Source: Pseudomonadota bacterium
GTDB lineage: Bacteria > Pseudomonadota > Gammaproteobacteria > Steroidobacterales > Steroidobacteraceae
Direction of reading: 5' to 3'
Length of the DNA stretch: 60,720 nt
Assembly: GCA_023428645.1 (NCBI GenBank)
Contig: JAEYXD010000048.1
Location: 1 to 60,720, forward strand
A model generated the notes under the pieces. That model was not told where the DNA came from. It ran no database searches and saw only the letters and a list, made by a program, of their open reading frames with translations. Both the position numbers and the translations under genes were made by a program. The first letter of the stretch is position 1. Every line of letters begins with the position of its first letter. Below are positions 45,519 to 54,321 of the stretch, in pieces.

Positions 45519-45701
45519 TCAGTTCCAATTTCCGCCATCCCAATTGAGCTGGTCCCAGCGCGCGGCCGGCACCGACGCACCTGTGGGCGCGGGTCCGGGC
45601 TCGCTCCTCGACTGGTCGCGACTGTCACCGCCGCAAGCGGAGAACATCGGCAAGAAGACGAGTACGAACAGAATTTTTGCCAATGGTGTGCGTGCGCGCA
45701 T
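45519..45701 (-). CDS. Small putative lipoprotein
   Basis: A 60-residue product. The N-terminal signal MRARTPLAKILFVLVFLPMF ends in a lipobox-like FSAC (Cys23). The mature part is about 37 residues: polar and Pro/Ser-rich, ending in a Trp/Asn/Asp motif (WDQLNWDGGNWN). I do not know its function. It starts upstream of the secreted coiled-coil gene with a 26-base gap, suggesting co-expression. No clear Shine-Dalgarno is seen; a longer start at 45734 is possible. Confidence 0.55.
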   Translation of the reverse strand: MRARTPLAKILFVLVFLPMFSACGGDSRDQSRSEPGPAPTGASVPAARWDQLNWDGGNWN

Positions 45702-45871
45702 GAAATAGAAGCCGCTGGGTTCCAGTGCATCCATTCGACACCGGCGCGCGCGCATCCGTCAGCGCGTGGCGCCGCATTGTCGATCAATTGTCGGACGCGC
45801 AGCGGTCCTCGATCAGAAACTGCGGAGCCGATCACACGGCCGCGAAACCGCTCATCGTCGCGCGCTCGCAC

Positions 45872-46318
45872 TCATCGCCGCAGATAGCCCGCATGATCCA
45901 CTTCGACGCCTGGCGCCCCGCGGCTGAATGCCGCGCGCATGGCTGCGGGAATCGCCTGCTTTTGCAGCGTGTGATCGACGTGCACGTACACCGTTGCGGC
46001 GGTCGCGATGACGGCTTCGCTGCCCGCAATCCGGAATTCGGTGAGCAACGTGAACGAGGTCGTGCCGAGATGCTGCGCGGCGACCGATAGCTCGAGCACC
46101 TGGTCGTAGCGCGCCGGCGCCCGCCATTCGATCGTCTGCTTTACGAGCTGATAGTCGAACTCGCCGGTTTGAATCTCGTGCTCGTAACCGATCGCGCGCA
46201 GCAGTTCCGCCGTCGCGAGATCGACGTAGTCCGCATAGCGCGCGTTGAACACGACTTTCTGGGCATCGCATTCGCCGTAGCGCACGCGCAGGTAGTACCT
46301 GAATCGCTCTGTGCTCAT
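45872..46318 (-). CDS. Acyl-CoA thioesterase (4HBT/YbgC-like)
   Basis: A 148-residue hot-dog-fold enzyme. The 4-hydroxybenzoyl-CoA thioesterase pattern is visible: RVRYGECDAQKVVFNARYADYVD, with the catalytic Asp in ECDAQKVVF, and the ATAATVYVHVD strand. The acyl substrate is unknown. ATG 46318 overlaps the TauE/SafE stop by four bases, so the two are translated together. The 170 bases beyond its stop, up to the lipoprotein gene, show nothing clear. Confidence 0.9.
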   Translation of the reverse strand: MSTERFRYYLRVRYGECDAQKVVFNARYADYVDLATAELLRAIGYEHEIQTGEFDYQLVKQTIEWRAPARYDQVLELSVAAQHLGTTSFTLLTEFRIAGSEAVIATAATVYVHVDHTLQKQAIPAAMRAAFSRGAPGVEVDHAGYLRR

Positions 46319-47073
46319 CGTTCGACCCAGTAGTAGATCGCCAATCCCACACCGACGCAGACGACCCCCCAGCGCAGTGCCGTCGGATGCAACCGTCCGG
46401 CTATGCACCCGCCGAGTGCGCCGCCGAGCAGCGCGCCGGCAGCCATCACCGCCGCGGCGGACCACACGACCTGGTCGGAAAACAAGAAGAACACCGTGGC
46501 CGCGACGTTCACACTGAAGGCGGTGATCTGCTTCAGCGCGTTCAAGCGCGTGAACGTGTCATCCACCGTCAAGGCCAGTACCGCGAGCACGATGACGCTC
46601 ATGCCCGCGCTGAAAAAACCGCCATAGACCGCGGCCCCGAAAACGGCGAGCGCCGCCCAGGCGACGGAGGCGTGATGGTCCTGCGCGGCACGCCGCACGG
46701 CAAAGCGCTTCACGACATCCTGGATCGCAAGCAGCAGGGAGGCGGCCAGCAACATGTACGGCACGAGCGCCTGAAATACACGCTCGTGCGTGTGCAGCAG
46801 AATCGCGGCACCGGACAGCCCGCCGATGACGGCCGCCGGCAGAAATGCCCACAGACGCCGACGCTGCCCGCTCAACTGCCCGCGTTGCGCGAGCGTCGCG
46901 CCGAAGTAACCGGGACACAACGCGATCGCGTTCGTGACGTTCGCGGCGATCGGCGGCACGCCGAGCGCCAGCAAGGCCGGGAAGCTGATCAGCGTGCCGC
47001 CACCGGCGATGGCGTTGACCGCGCCGGCGCCGGCGGCAGCAACGAAGAGGATGGCGATGTCGGCGGCGGTCAT
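46315..47073 (-). CDS. TauE/SafE-family sulfite/anion exporter
   Basis: A 252-residue membrane protein with seven to eight helices. It begins MTAADIAILFVAAAGAGAVN with the family's AIAGGGTLISFPALLALG stretch and an internal repeat (AVYGGFFSAGMSVIVLAVLAL). The family exports sulfite or other small organosulfur or carboxylate anions; the specificity is not readable. The frame is open far upstream antisense to valS, but the start is clearly at ATG 47073. Confidence 0.9.
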   Translation of the reverse strand: MTAADIAILFVAAAGAGAVNAIAGGGTLISFPALLALGVPPIAANVTNAIALCPGYFGATLAQRGQLSGQRRRLWAFLPAAVIGGLSGAAILLHTHERVFQALVPYMLLAASLLLAIQDVVKRFAVRRAAQDHHASVAWAALAVFGAAVYGGFFSAGMSVIVLAVLALTVDDTFTRLNALKQITAFSVNVAATVFFLFSDQVVWSAAAVMAAGALLGGALGGCIAGRLHPTALRWGVVCVGVGLAIYYWVER

Positions 47074-47130
47074 GGGCCGCGCATGGTAGCCGGTTCGAGG
47101 GGATGGCCGAGACGCAGGACACAAGGACCC

Positions 47131-47172
47131 GCCCCCCTCCCTGACCCTCCCCCCCGCTCCGCGGGGGAGGGA
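47131..47172. repeat. GC-rich inverted repeat copy upstream of valS
   Basis: Here the unit is in the reverse orientation: tail GCCCCCCTCCCTGA (47131-47144) first, then CCCTCCCCCCCGC and GCGGGGGAGGG (47161-47171). The left arm has two extra C residues. It lies directly before the valS -10. Confidence 0.8.
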
Positions 47173-47177
47173 ACGCA

Positions 47178-47183
47178 TATAAT
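47178..47183 (+). promoter_or_regulatory. Probable -10 of valS promoter
   Basis: A perfect TATAAT lies 107 bases before the valS ATG. No -35 consensus is seen at the right distance; that position is taken up by the GC-rich repeat. Confidence 0.4.
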
Positions 47184-47236
47184 CGCCGGCCCGCTTTCGG
47201 GACACCGGTAAGCGCCGGCCGATTTCGGGACACCGG
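47184..47236 (+). repeat. Tandem 29-base repeat in valS leader
   Basis: CGCCGGCCCGCTTTCGGGAC continuing ACCGG (47184-47208) recurs at 47213-47236 as CGCCGGCCGATTTCGGGAC plus ACCGG, with a period of 28-29 bases. Each copy contains short inverted arms (CCCG/CGGG and CCGG). A weaker third echo may follow at 47237-47250. It lies between the -10 and the start codon, so it would be in the leader RNA. Confidence 0.75.
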
Positions 47237-47289
47237 CTTCGGTCCGATTCGACCGCGCCTTCAGCCCCTACTCGACGATTCACCGCCCA

Positions 47290-50115
47290 ATGGACAAGAC
47301 CTACACCCCACGCGACATCGAACAACGCATCTACGAGCGCTGGGAGGCGAACGGCTGGTTCAAGCCGAGCGGCGCAGGCGCGCCCTACTGCATCATGATC
47401 CCGCCGCCGAACGTCACCGGCACGCTGCACATGGGTCATGCATTCCAGCACACGCTGATGGACACGCTGACGCGGGTGCATCGCATGGACGGCGACAACA
47501 CGCTCTGGCAGCCCGGCACCGATCACGCCGGCATCGCGACCCAAATGGTCGTCGAGCGCCAATTGAACGCGCAGGGCATCCACCGACGCGATATCGGCCG
47601 CGACAAGTTCATCGAGCGCGTCTGGGAATGGAAAGCCCAATCGGGCGACACCATCTCGCGCCAGGAGCGCCGCCTCGGCAATTCCGTCGACTGGACGCGC
47701 GATCGCTTCACGATGGACGAAGGCTTGTCGCGCGCCGTGACGGAAGTGTTCGTGCGCCTGTACGAGGAGGGCCTCATCTATCGCGGCAAGCGCCTGGTGA
47801 ACTGGGACCCCGTGCTGCACACCGCCCTGTCGGATCTCGAAGTGCTCTCGGAGCCCGAGCAAGGCCATCTGTGGCATTTCCGCTATCCGCTCGCGGACGG
47901 CAGCGGCCACATCGTGGTCGCGACGACGCGGCCCGAGACGATGCTCGGCGATACCGCCGTCGCCGTGCACCCCGAAGACGAGCGTTACAAGCATCTCGTG
48001 GGCATGCAGATCCGGCTGCCGCTTGCCGATCGCCTGATTCCGATCGTCGCCGACGATTACGTGGACCCGGCGTTCGGCTCGGGCTGCGTGAAGATCACCC
48101 CGGGACACGACTTCAACGACTACGAAGTCGGCAAGCGCCACGGCCTGCCGCTCATCAACGTGTTCGACGCCAATGCCGCGCTGAACGATCACGTGCCGAC
48201 GAAGTATGTCGGCCTCGATCGCTACGAGGCGCGCAAACTCATCGTCGCCGAGCTCGAAGCGCTCGGGCTCGTGGAGAAAATCGAGCCGCACTCGCTGCAG
48301 GTGCCGCGCGGCGATCGCAGCAATGCCGTGCTCGAGCCATGGCTCACGGATCAGTGGTACGTGCGCATCGCGCCGCTCGCCGAGCCCGCGATCAAGGCCG
48401 TCGAGAACGGACGCATTCGCTTCGTGCCCGACAACTACTCGAAGATCTACTTTCAGTGGATGCACAACATCCAGGACTGGTGCATCAGCCGCCAGCTCTG
48501 GTGGGGTCATCAAGTGCCCGCCTGGTACGACGATCAAGGCAACATCTACGTCGCCCGCACCGAGGCCGAAGCGCTGACGCAGGCACGCGCGAAGCTCGGC
48601 CGCGAAGTCACGCTCACGCGCGACGACGACGTGCTGGACACGTGGTTCTCCTCCGCGCTGTGGCCGTTCTCGACGCTCGGCTGGCCCGAGCAGACGGATG
48701 CCCTGCAGACGTTCTATCCGACGAGCGTGCTCGTCACGGGCTTCGACATCATCTTCTTCTGGGTCGCCCGCATGATCATGATGGGCATGAAGTTCGCGGG
48801 CGACGTGCCGTTTCGCGAGGTGTACATCACCGGCCTCATTCGCGACGAGCACGGCGACAAGATGTCGAAGTCGAAGGGCAACATCATCGATCCGATCGAT
48901 CTCATCGACGGCATCGACCTGGAGACGCTCGTCGCGAAGCGCACGAGCGGCCTCATGCAGCCGCATCTGCGCGACAAGATCGAGAAGAACACGCGCAAGC
49001 AGTTCCCGAGCGGCATCGCCGCACACGGCACCGACGCGCTGCGCTTCACGTTCGCGGCGCTGGCGACGCAGGGCCGCGACATCCGCTTCGATCTCGGCCG
49101 CATCGAGGGCTACAAGAACTTCTGCAACAAGATCTGGAACGCGACCCGCTACGTGCAGATGAACCTCGAGGGCAGCGACACGTCCGCGCTCGTCACGGGC
49201 GAGGTCGAGTACTCGATCGTGGATCGCTGGATTCGCTCGCGGCTCGGCGCGACGATCGACGCCGTGCGGGCGCGGCTCGCGGAATATCGCTTCGATCTCG
49301 CCGCGCAGGCGCTGTACGAGTTCGCCTGGTACGAGTACTGCGACTGGTACCTGGAACTGTCGAAGCCGACGCTGCAATCGGCGAGCGCCTCCGAGGCGCA
49401 AAAGCGCGGCACGCGGCGCACGCTCGTGGGGGTGCTGGAGGCGTATCTGCGCCTGCTGCATCCGCTGATGCCGTTCATCACGGAAGAGATCTGGCAGTCG
49501 ATCGCGCCGGTCGCCGGCAAGCAAGGCCCGACGATCATGTTGCAGCCCTATCCGCAGCGCGCGGAATTCGCGCACGACGATGCGGCGGAGCGTGCGATCG
49601 CGCCGGTGAAGGCGGCGATTCTCGGCGCGCGGCAGATTCGCGGCCAGCTCGACATTCCGCGTTCGCGGCAGATGCCGAGCTTCATCAAGGCATCGAGCGC
49701 CGAAGCGCAACGGCTGATCGACGAGAATCGCGCCTACGTGATCGCGCTGGCCAATCTGTCGGACCTGCAGTTCATCACGGGGGACTTCGCCGCGACCGAA
49801 GCGGGCGTGGCCCGGACGATCGACGAAGGCTCGCTGCCGCCGACCGCGATGCAGCTGGTCGACGGCGAGACGACGCATGTGCCGCTCGCGAGCATCATCG
49901 ACGACCCGGACGCCGAGCTCGCCCGCCTGGCGAAGCGCAAGGCGAAGGTGCGCCAGGAGCTGGCGAAGTTCGAGGCCAAGCTCAGCAATCAGACCTTCGT
50001 CGCCAACGCGCCGCCCGAAATCGTTGCGCAAGAGCGCGTTCGCATCGCGGAGAGGAAGCAGGAGATCGCGCAGCTCGAAGAGCAGGAGCGGCGGGTGGGT
50101 CTGCTGAAGGGGTAA
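47290..50115 (+). CDS. valS: Valyl-tRNA synthetase
   Basis: A 941-residue class I synthetase. The HIGH motif is in PPPNVTGTLHMGH, the CP1 editing domain in the middle has TTRPETMLGDTAVAVHPED, and KMSKS is in GDKMSKSKGNIIDP. The C-terminal anticodon-binding and coiled-coil regions (about 880-940) are complete. In E. coli valS follows holC directly; here four minus-strand genes intervene, so it has its own promoter. Confidence 0.97.
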   Translation: MDKTYTPRDIEQRIYERWEANGWFKPSGAGAPYCIMIPPPNVTGTLHMGHAFQHTLMDTLTRVHRMDGDNTLWQPGTDHAGIATQMVVERQLNAQGIHRRDIGRDKFIERVWEWKAQSGDTISRQERRLGNSVDWTRDRFTMDEGLSRAVTEVFVRLYEEGLIYRGKRLVNWDPVLHTALSDLEVLSEPEQGHLWHFRYPLADGSGHIVVATTRPETMLGDTAVAVHPEDERYKHLVGMQIRLPLADRLIPIVADDYVDPAFGSGCVKITPGHDFNDYEVGKRHGLPLINVFDANAALNDHVPTKYVGLDRYEARKLIVAELEALGLVEKIEPHSLQVPRGDRSNAVLEPWLTDQWYVRIAPLAEPAIKAVENGRIRFVPDNYSKIYFQWMHNIQDWCISRQLWWGHQVPAWYDDQGNIYVARTEAEALTQARAKLGREVTLTRDDDVLDTWFSSALWPFSTLGWPEQTDALQTFYPTSVLVTGFDIIFFWVARMIMMGMKFAGDVPFREVYITGLIRDEHGDKMSKSKGNIIDPIDLIDGIDLETLVAKRTSGLMQPHLRDKIEKNTRKQFPSGIAAHGTDALRFTFAALATQGRDIRFDLGRIEGYKNFCNKIWNATRYVQMNLEGSDTSALVTGEVEYSIVDRWIRSRLGATIDAVRARLAEYRFDLAAQALYEFAWYEYCDWYLELSKPTLQSASASEAQKRGTRRTLVGVLEAYLRLLHPLMPFITEEIWQSIAPVAGKQGPTIMLQPYPQRAEFAHDDAAERAIAPVKAAILGARQIRGQLDIPRSRQMPSFIKASSAEAQRLIDENRAYVIALANLSDLQFITGDFAATEAGVARTIDEGSLPPTAMQLVDGETTHVPLASIIDDPDAELARLAKRKAKVRQELAKFEAKLSNQTFVANAPPEIVAQERVRIAERKQEIAQLEEQERRVGLLKG

Positions 50116-50261
50116 CCTCCCCGCTCGGCAGAGGCTCCGAAGCGCCGACCGAATTTACGACTTGCCTTCGTAAGGCCAGCCGTGAGAACTAGTCCCTTTC
50201 GACATTCCCGCGGTCCCCGCAGGATTTCGTCAGGTCACGGCCCTCATTTCGAAGCGCGCGC

Positions 50262-51218
50262 ATGGACTCATCCGTACCGACCCTCATCACGCAAGCCGAT
50301 CCGGTCGAACTGATCGACGCAACCGTCGCGCAGTTGAACCGGATCATCCTCGGCAAGGAGCGCGAGCTGCGGTTGTGCATCGCCTGCATGCTCGCGCGCG
50401 GCCATCTGCTGATCGAGGACATTCCGGGTGTCGGCAAGACGACACTCGCGCACGCGCTTGCGGAAACGCTCGGCCTGTCGTACCAGCGCGTGCAATTCAC
50501 GAGCGACCTGCTGCCCGCCGATATCATTGGCGTCTCGGTATTCGAGCGCGAGACGAGCGAGTTCCGTTTCCACAACGGACCGATCTTCTCGCAGCTCGTG
50601 CTCGCGGATGAAGTGAACCGCGCGACCCCGAAGGCGCAAAGCGCGCTGCTCGAGGCGATGGAGGAGCATCAGGTCACGGCCGACGGCCACACCTACCCGC
50701 TCGCGGCGCCGTTCTTCGTCATCGCGACCCAGAATCCCGTGTACCAGATCGGCACGTATCCGCTGCCGGAATCACAGCTCGATCGCTTTCTGATGCGCAT
50801 CCAGCTCGGCTACCCCGATCCGGCGCTCGAGCGCCAGTTGCTCATGGGTCGCGACCGCCGCGACATGCTCGCGACGCTCACCCCGACGCTGTCGCCGCAA
50901 CAGCTGCTCCTCATGCAAACGATGGTCGCGAGCGTGCATGCCTCCGATGCGCTGCTCGATTACGTGCAGGCGATCATCCGCCACACACGCGAATCGCCGG
51001 CGTACGAGGCAGGACTGTCGCCGCGCGCCTCGATCGGGCTGCTGCGAGCCGCGCAGGCGTGGGCGCTCATTCACGGGCACATCGGCGTTCTGCCCGAAGA
51101 CGTGCAAGCCGTGCTGCCTGGCGTCGTCGGCCATCGCCTGAAGCCGCGCGACTCGTCGGCGGCGTCGACACCCAGCGATATCGGGCAGGCGGTGCTGCGA
51201 GCGGTGGCGGTGCCTTGA
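50262..51218 (+). CDS. MoxR-family AAA+ ATPase
   Basis: A 318-residue AAA+ protein. Walker A DIPGVGKTTLAHAL (about 49-62), Walker B LVLADEVNRATPKAQSALLEA and sensor-1 ATQNPVYQIGTYPLPESQLD are typical of MoxR. Members act as chaperones or metal-insertase partners of von Willebrand or DUF58 proteins. It heads the moxR-DUF58-transglutaminase triad. The 146 bases after valS contain no clear terminator. Confidence 0.93.
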   Translation: MDSSVPTLITQADPVELIDATVAQLNRIILGKERELRLCIACMLARGHLLIEDIPGVGKTTLAHALAETLGLSYQRVQFTSDLLPADIIGVSVFERETSEFRFHNGPIFSQLVLADEVNRATPKAQSALLEAMEEHQVTADGHTYPLAAPFFVIATQNPVYQIGTYPLPESQLDRFLMRIQLGYPDPALERQLLMGRDRRDMLATLTPTLSPQQLLLMQTMVASVHASDALLDYVQAIIRHTRESPAYEAGLSPRASIGLLRAAQAWALIHGHIGVLPEDVQAVLPGVVGHRLKPRDSSAASTPSDIGQAVLRAVAVP

Positions 51219-51248
51219 GCCAAGGCTTCGCGCCGACTCCGAGCCAGC

Positions 51249-52214
51249 ATGCTGCAAGCCGTCCTCACCCGCCTTCGTCGCCGCCTCCGCGGCTGGGCTC
51301 GCAGGCGTCATGGCGAGGACTTAGATCCGCTGCTGCTCCCGGGCCGGCGCATCTACATCCTGCCGACCAGCCTCGGCCTCGCCTTCGGCTGCATGATCGT
51401 GGCCATGTTCATCGGCGCGATGAACTACGGCAACAATCTCGCCCTGGCACTCACGTTCCTGCTCGGCTCGCTCGGGCTGACGGCGATGCATCACTGTCAT
51501 CGCAACTTGGCCGGCGTGCGCATCTCGTCGGCACTCACGGAACCCGTCTTCGCGGGGCAGCTCGCGGTCTTTCGCATCGCGATCGAGAATCCGTCGCGCG
51601 TGTCGCGCCACGAGATCACGATCGGCAACGAGCACGGGATTGCCCAGCCGAGCCGCATCGACAGCGGCGAGCGCGTCATTCTCGAGGTGGCGTTGCCGGC
51701 GCCGCACCGCGGGCACCTCACGCTCGATCATTTCGAGATTTCGACGCGCCATCCATTCGGCCTGTTTCGCGCCTGGTCGTACGTGCACATGCCGATCCGC
51801 TGCGTCGTCTATCCCCGACCGAGCGAGCGCGGCACACCGCCCCCGCCGCTCGAAACCGACACCGGCGGCGCGCAGGACGCGGCGCGCGGCGATGAGGAAT
51901 TCGCGGGCTTTCGCGCCTTTCATGTCGGCGACTCGCCGCGACGCATCGCCTGGAAAGCGTACGCGCGCGAGCAAGGCCTGCTGACGAAGCTGTACGCGGG
52001 TACGGCCGTCACCTCGCACCTGTTCGATTGGGACGCGGCCCAAGGGGCTGGCGTCGAAGCGCGCTTGTCCCAGCTGTGCCGCTGGATCGAAGACGCCTAC
52101 GCCGAGGGTCGAGCGTTCGGCCTCACGCTTCCGGACACTCACATTCCGCCGAACATCGGCGCAGCGCATCGCCAGCGCTGCCTGACGGCATTGGCGCTGT
52201 TCACCCATGAATAA
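51249..52214 (+). CDS. DUF58 domain membrane protein
   Basis: A 321-residue protein with two N-terminal membrane helices (about 37-85). A soluble region carries the DUF58 signature FRAFHVGDSPRRIAWKAYAR (about 220-240). DUF58 proteins accompany MoxR and are thought to bear a vWA-like fold. It starts 30 bases after moxR and overlaps the transglutaminase gene by eight bases (ATGAATAA). Confidence 0.92.
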   Translation: MLQAVLTRLRRRLRGWARRRHGEDLDPLLLPGRRIYILPTSLGLAFGCMIVAMFIGAMNYGNNLALALTFLLGSLGLTAMHHCHRNLAGVRISSALTEPVFAGQLAVFRIAIENPSRVSRHEITIGNEHGIAQPSRIDSGERVILEVALPAPHRGHLTLDHFEISTRHPFGLFRAWSYVHMPIRCVVYPRPSERGTPPPPLETDTGGAQDAARGDEEFAGFRAFHVGDSPRRIAWKAYAREQGLLTKLYAGTAVTSHLFDWDAAQGAGVEARLSQLCRWIEDAYAEGRAFGLTLPDTHIPPNIGAAHRQRCLTALALFTHE

Positions 52215-54321
52215 ACGGCTTCATCGCACACCCCCTCCCCCGCACAGCGGGGGAGGGTCAGGGGTGGGGGCCTCTTCATCCGGACCACATTCATCCGGAG
52301 CTTTCTCCTTCGGAGCCTCTTCTTCCGCGTCCGCTGCCTCCACTCCCTCGCTGCCGCCGCACGCCTTCGTCGCTTCCCTTCGTCGCTGGCCCCTGTTCAC
52401 TCAGCAGCTGAGCTGGGTCGCCACGTGTTTCGCGCTCGCCGTGGCGCCGCATCTCACGAGTATTCGCCCCTGGCTCACGCTGCTCGCGGCCTCGACCGTG
52501 CTGTGGCGCTTTGCGATCGAACTGCGCCAGTGGCCCATGCCGAACAAGTGGCTGCGCGGCGGCATCGCCTTCGCGGCGATGCTCGGGGTGCTCGTGACCT
52601 ATCGCACGTTGAACGGCATCGAGGCGGGCACGGCGTTCCTGGTCGTGATGGGCTCGATGAAGCTGCTGGAAACGCGCACCAGACGCGATCTCACGATCGT
52701 GCTGTTCGTCAGCTACTTCTTGCTGTTCGCGGGCTTTCTGTACGACCAGCAGGTCCTGCTCCTGCCGTACATGCTCGTCGTCGCCTGGCTGCTCACCGCA
52801 ACCCTGATGCGCATTCACCAGGGCTCGCCGATGCAGCCGCGCGAAGCGCTCGGCGCGAGCGCGAAAATGCTCCTGCAGGCGCTGCCGCTCGCCGCCCTGT
52901 TGTTCCTGCTGTTTCCGCGGCTGCCCGGCCAGTTCTGGGCCGTGCCCGCGCGCCAGCAAGCCTCGACCGGCATCGACGACGAAGTCTCGCCAGGCGACGT
53001 GTCCGAGCTCTCCGTCTCCGGCAGGATCGCTTTTCGCGTCAAGTTCGCGTCGGATCGCTTGCCGCCCCGCGCCGAGCGCTATTGGCGCGGGCCGGTGCTG
53101 CACGACTTCGATGGCCGGACCTGGCGACGGCCGCGTTACCCGTTCGTCGCGCGCCCGATCGTGCCGACCGGCGACGGCTACACCTATCGCTTGATGCTCG
53201 AGCCGCACAATCGCCCGTGGCTGTTCGCGCTCGATGCGCCCACCCACTGGCCGGAAGGCACGCGCCGCACCTTCGATTACCAGCTGGTCGCGAACCGGCC
53301 GGTCGCGAATCTGACGACGTACGAGCTGCAATCGGCCACCACGTACCGCGTGGATGGCCCGCTGCCGCGGCTCTTGCGTGCGGCGGACCTGCATCTGCCG
53401 CCGAACCGCAACCCGCGCTCCATTCGACTGGCGCAGCAGCTGCGAGCCCAGGCTCGCGACGACGCCGAATTCGTCGCCGCCGTGCTGCGGATGTTCCGCG
53501 AGCAAGAGTACTTCTACACCCTGGAGCCGCCGCGCCTCGAGCAGCACTCCGTCGATGACTTTCTATTCACGACGCGGCGCGGCTTCTGCGAGCACTTCGC
53601 TTCGGCCTTCACGATGCTGGCGCGCGCCGCGGGCATTCCGGCGCGCGTCGTCGTCGGCTACCACGGCGGCGAGCTCAATCCCTTGACCGGTTATCTGACG
53701 ATTCGCCAATCCGACGCGCACGCATGGTCGGAGGTCTGGCTCGAAGAACGCGGCTGGGTACGCGTCGACCCGACGGCAGCGGTCGCGCCGCAGCGCATCG
53801 AAGGGGGCCTGGATGCCGCCATCCGGGATGACGCCGACCTCGGGCGTGCGCTGCTGCGCAATTCGTTCTTCCTGAACGTTCGCAATGTGTGGGACGCGGC
53901 GAACACGTTCTGGAACGACAATGTGATTCATTTCAGCCTCGCGCATCAGCGCTCGCTGTTGGAGCGCCTCGGCTTCGAGGATCCCGACTGGCGCCAGCTC
54001 GGCTTTGGCCTCGTGGCCGCTTTCGTCGCGTTTTTCGGCGCGCTCTCGCTGTATCTCGTGATGCGTTATCGACCGCCGCGGCGCGATCCGCTCGTGCAAG
54101 CGTACGAGCGACTGTGCGCGCGGTTCGCGAAACAACAGCTCGCGCGCGCCGCTCATGAAGGGCCGAGCGACTATCTCACGCGGCTGGCCCGCGCGCGCCC
54201 CGAGCTCGCGGCGCAGCTCCACGAGCTGCGCGATCTGTACGTGAGCCTGCGCTACGGCCCGGCGCCGCTCGCGTCAGAGCTCAGCCGGTTCAAGTTCTTG
54301 GTGAATCAGCTGCGAGCGTAG
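52207..54321 (+). CDS. TgpA-like transglutaminase-domain membrane protein
   Basis: A 704-residue protein. After a low-complexity start, about five to six hydrophobic segments (about 65-240) form the DUF3488 domain. A periplasmic transglutaminase-like domain (about 400-560) has the catalytic Cys in RRGFCEHFASAF, His in DAHAWSEVW and Asp in VDPTAA. A further helix lies near 600 and a DUF4129-like tail follows. TgpA is essential in Pseudomonas aeruginosa, but its substrate is unknown. The first roughly 25 codons translate a GC-rich inverted repeat (PPPPHSGGGSGVG), so the native start may be an in-frame GTG at 52264. The 3' end overlaps the convergent MFS gene by 32 bases. Confidence 0.9.
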   Translation: MNKRLHRTPPPPHSGGGSGVGASSSGPHSSGAFSFGASSSASAASTPSLPPHAFVASLRRWPLFTQQLSWVATCFALAVAPHLTSIRPWLTLLAASTVLWRFAIELRQWPMPNKWLRGGIAFAAMLGVLVTYRTLNGIEAGTAFLVVMGSMKLLETRTRRDLTIVLFVSYFLLFAGFLYDQQVLLLPYMLVVAWLLTATLMRIHQGSPMQPREALGASAKMLLQALPLAALLFLLFPRLPGQFWAVPARQQASTGIDDEVSPGDVSELSVSGRIAFRVKFASDRLPPRAERYWRGPVLHDFDGRTWRRPRYPFVARPIVPTGDGYTYRLMLEPHNRPWLFALDAPTHWPEGTRRTFDYQLVANRPVANLTTYELQSATTYRVDGPLPRLLRAADLHLPPNRNPRSIRLAQQLRAQARDDAEFVAAVLRMFREQEYFYTLEPPRLEQHSVDDFLFTTRRGFCEHFASAFTMLARAAGIPARVVVGYHGGELNPLTGYLTIRQSDAHAWSEVWLEERGWVRVDPTAAVAPQRIEGGLDAAIRDDADLGRALLRNSFFLNVRNVWDAANTFWNDNVIHFSLAHQRSLLERLGFEDPDWRQLGFGLVAAFVAFFGALSLYLVMRYRPPRRDPLVQAYERLCARFAKQQLARAAHEGPSDYLTRLARARPELAAQLHELRDLYVSLRYGPAPLASELSRFKFLVNQLRA
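52232..52276. repeat. GC-rich inverted repeat copy within 5' end of the TgpA-like gene
   Basis: Perfect 11-base arms CCCTCCCCCGC (52234-52244) and GCGGGGGAGGG (52248-52258) with loop ACA are followed by the tail TCAGGGGTGGGGGCCTC. It is nearly identical to the 11374 copy, including the tail. It keeps the reading frame of the transglutaminase gene open. Confidence 0.85.

Noticed and set aside
46315..50031. A minus-strand frame open for 1238 codons antisense to valS, ending in the TauE/SafE protein
   Set aside because: Only the last 252 codons show a protein family. The rest is Arg/Ala/His-rich mirror sequence of valS, a usual effect of high GC.
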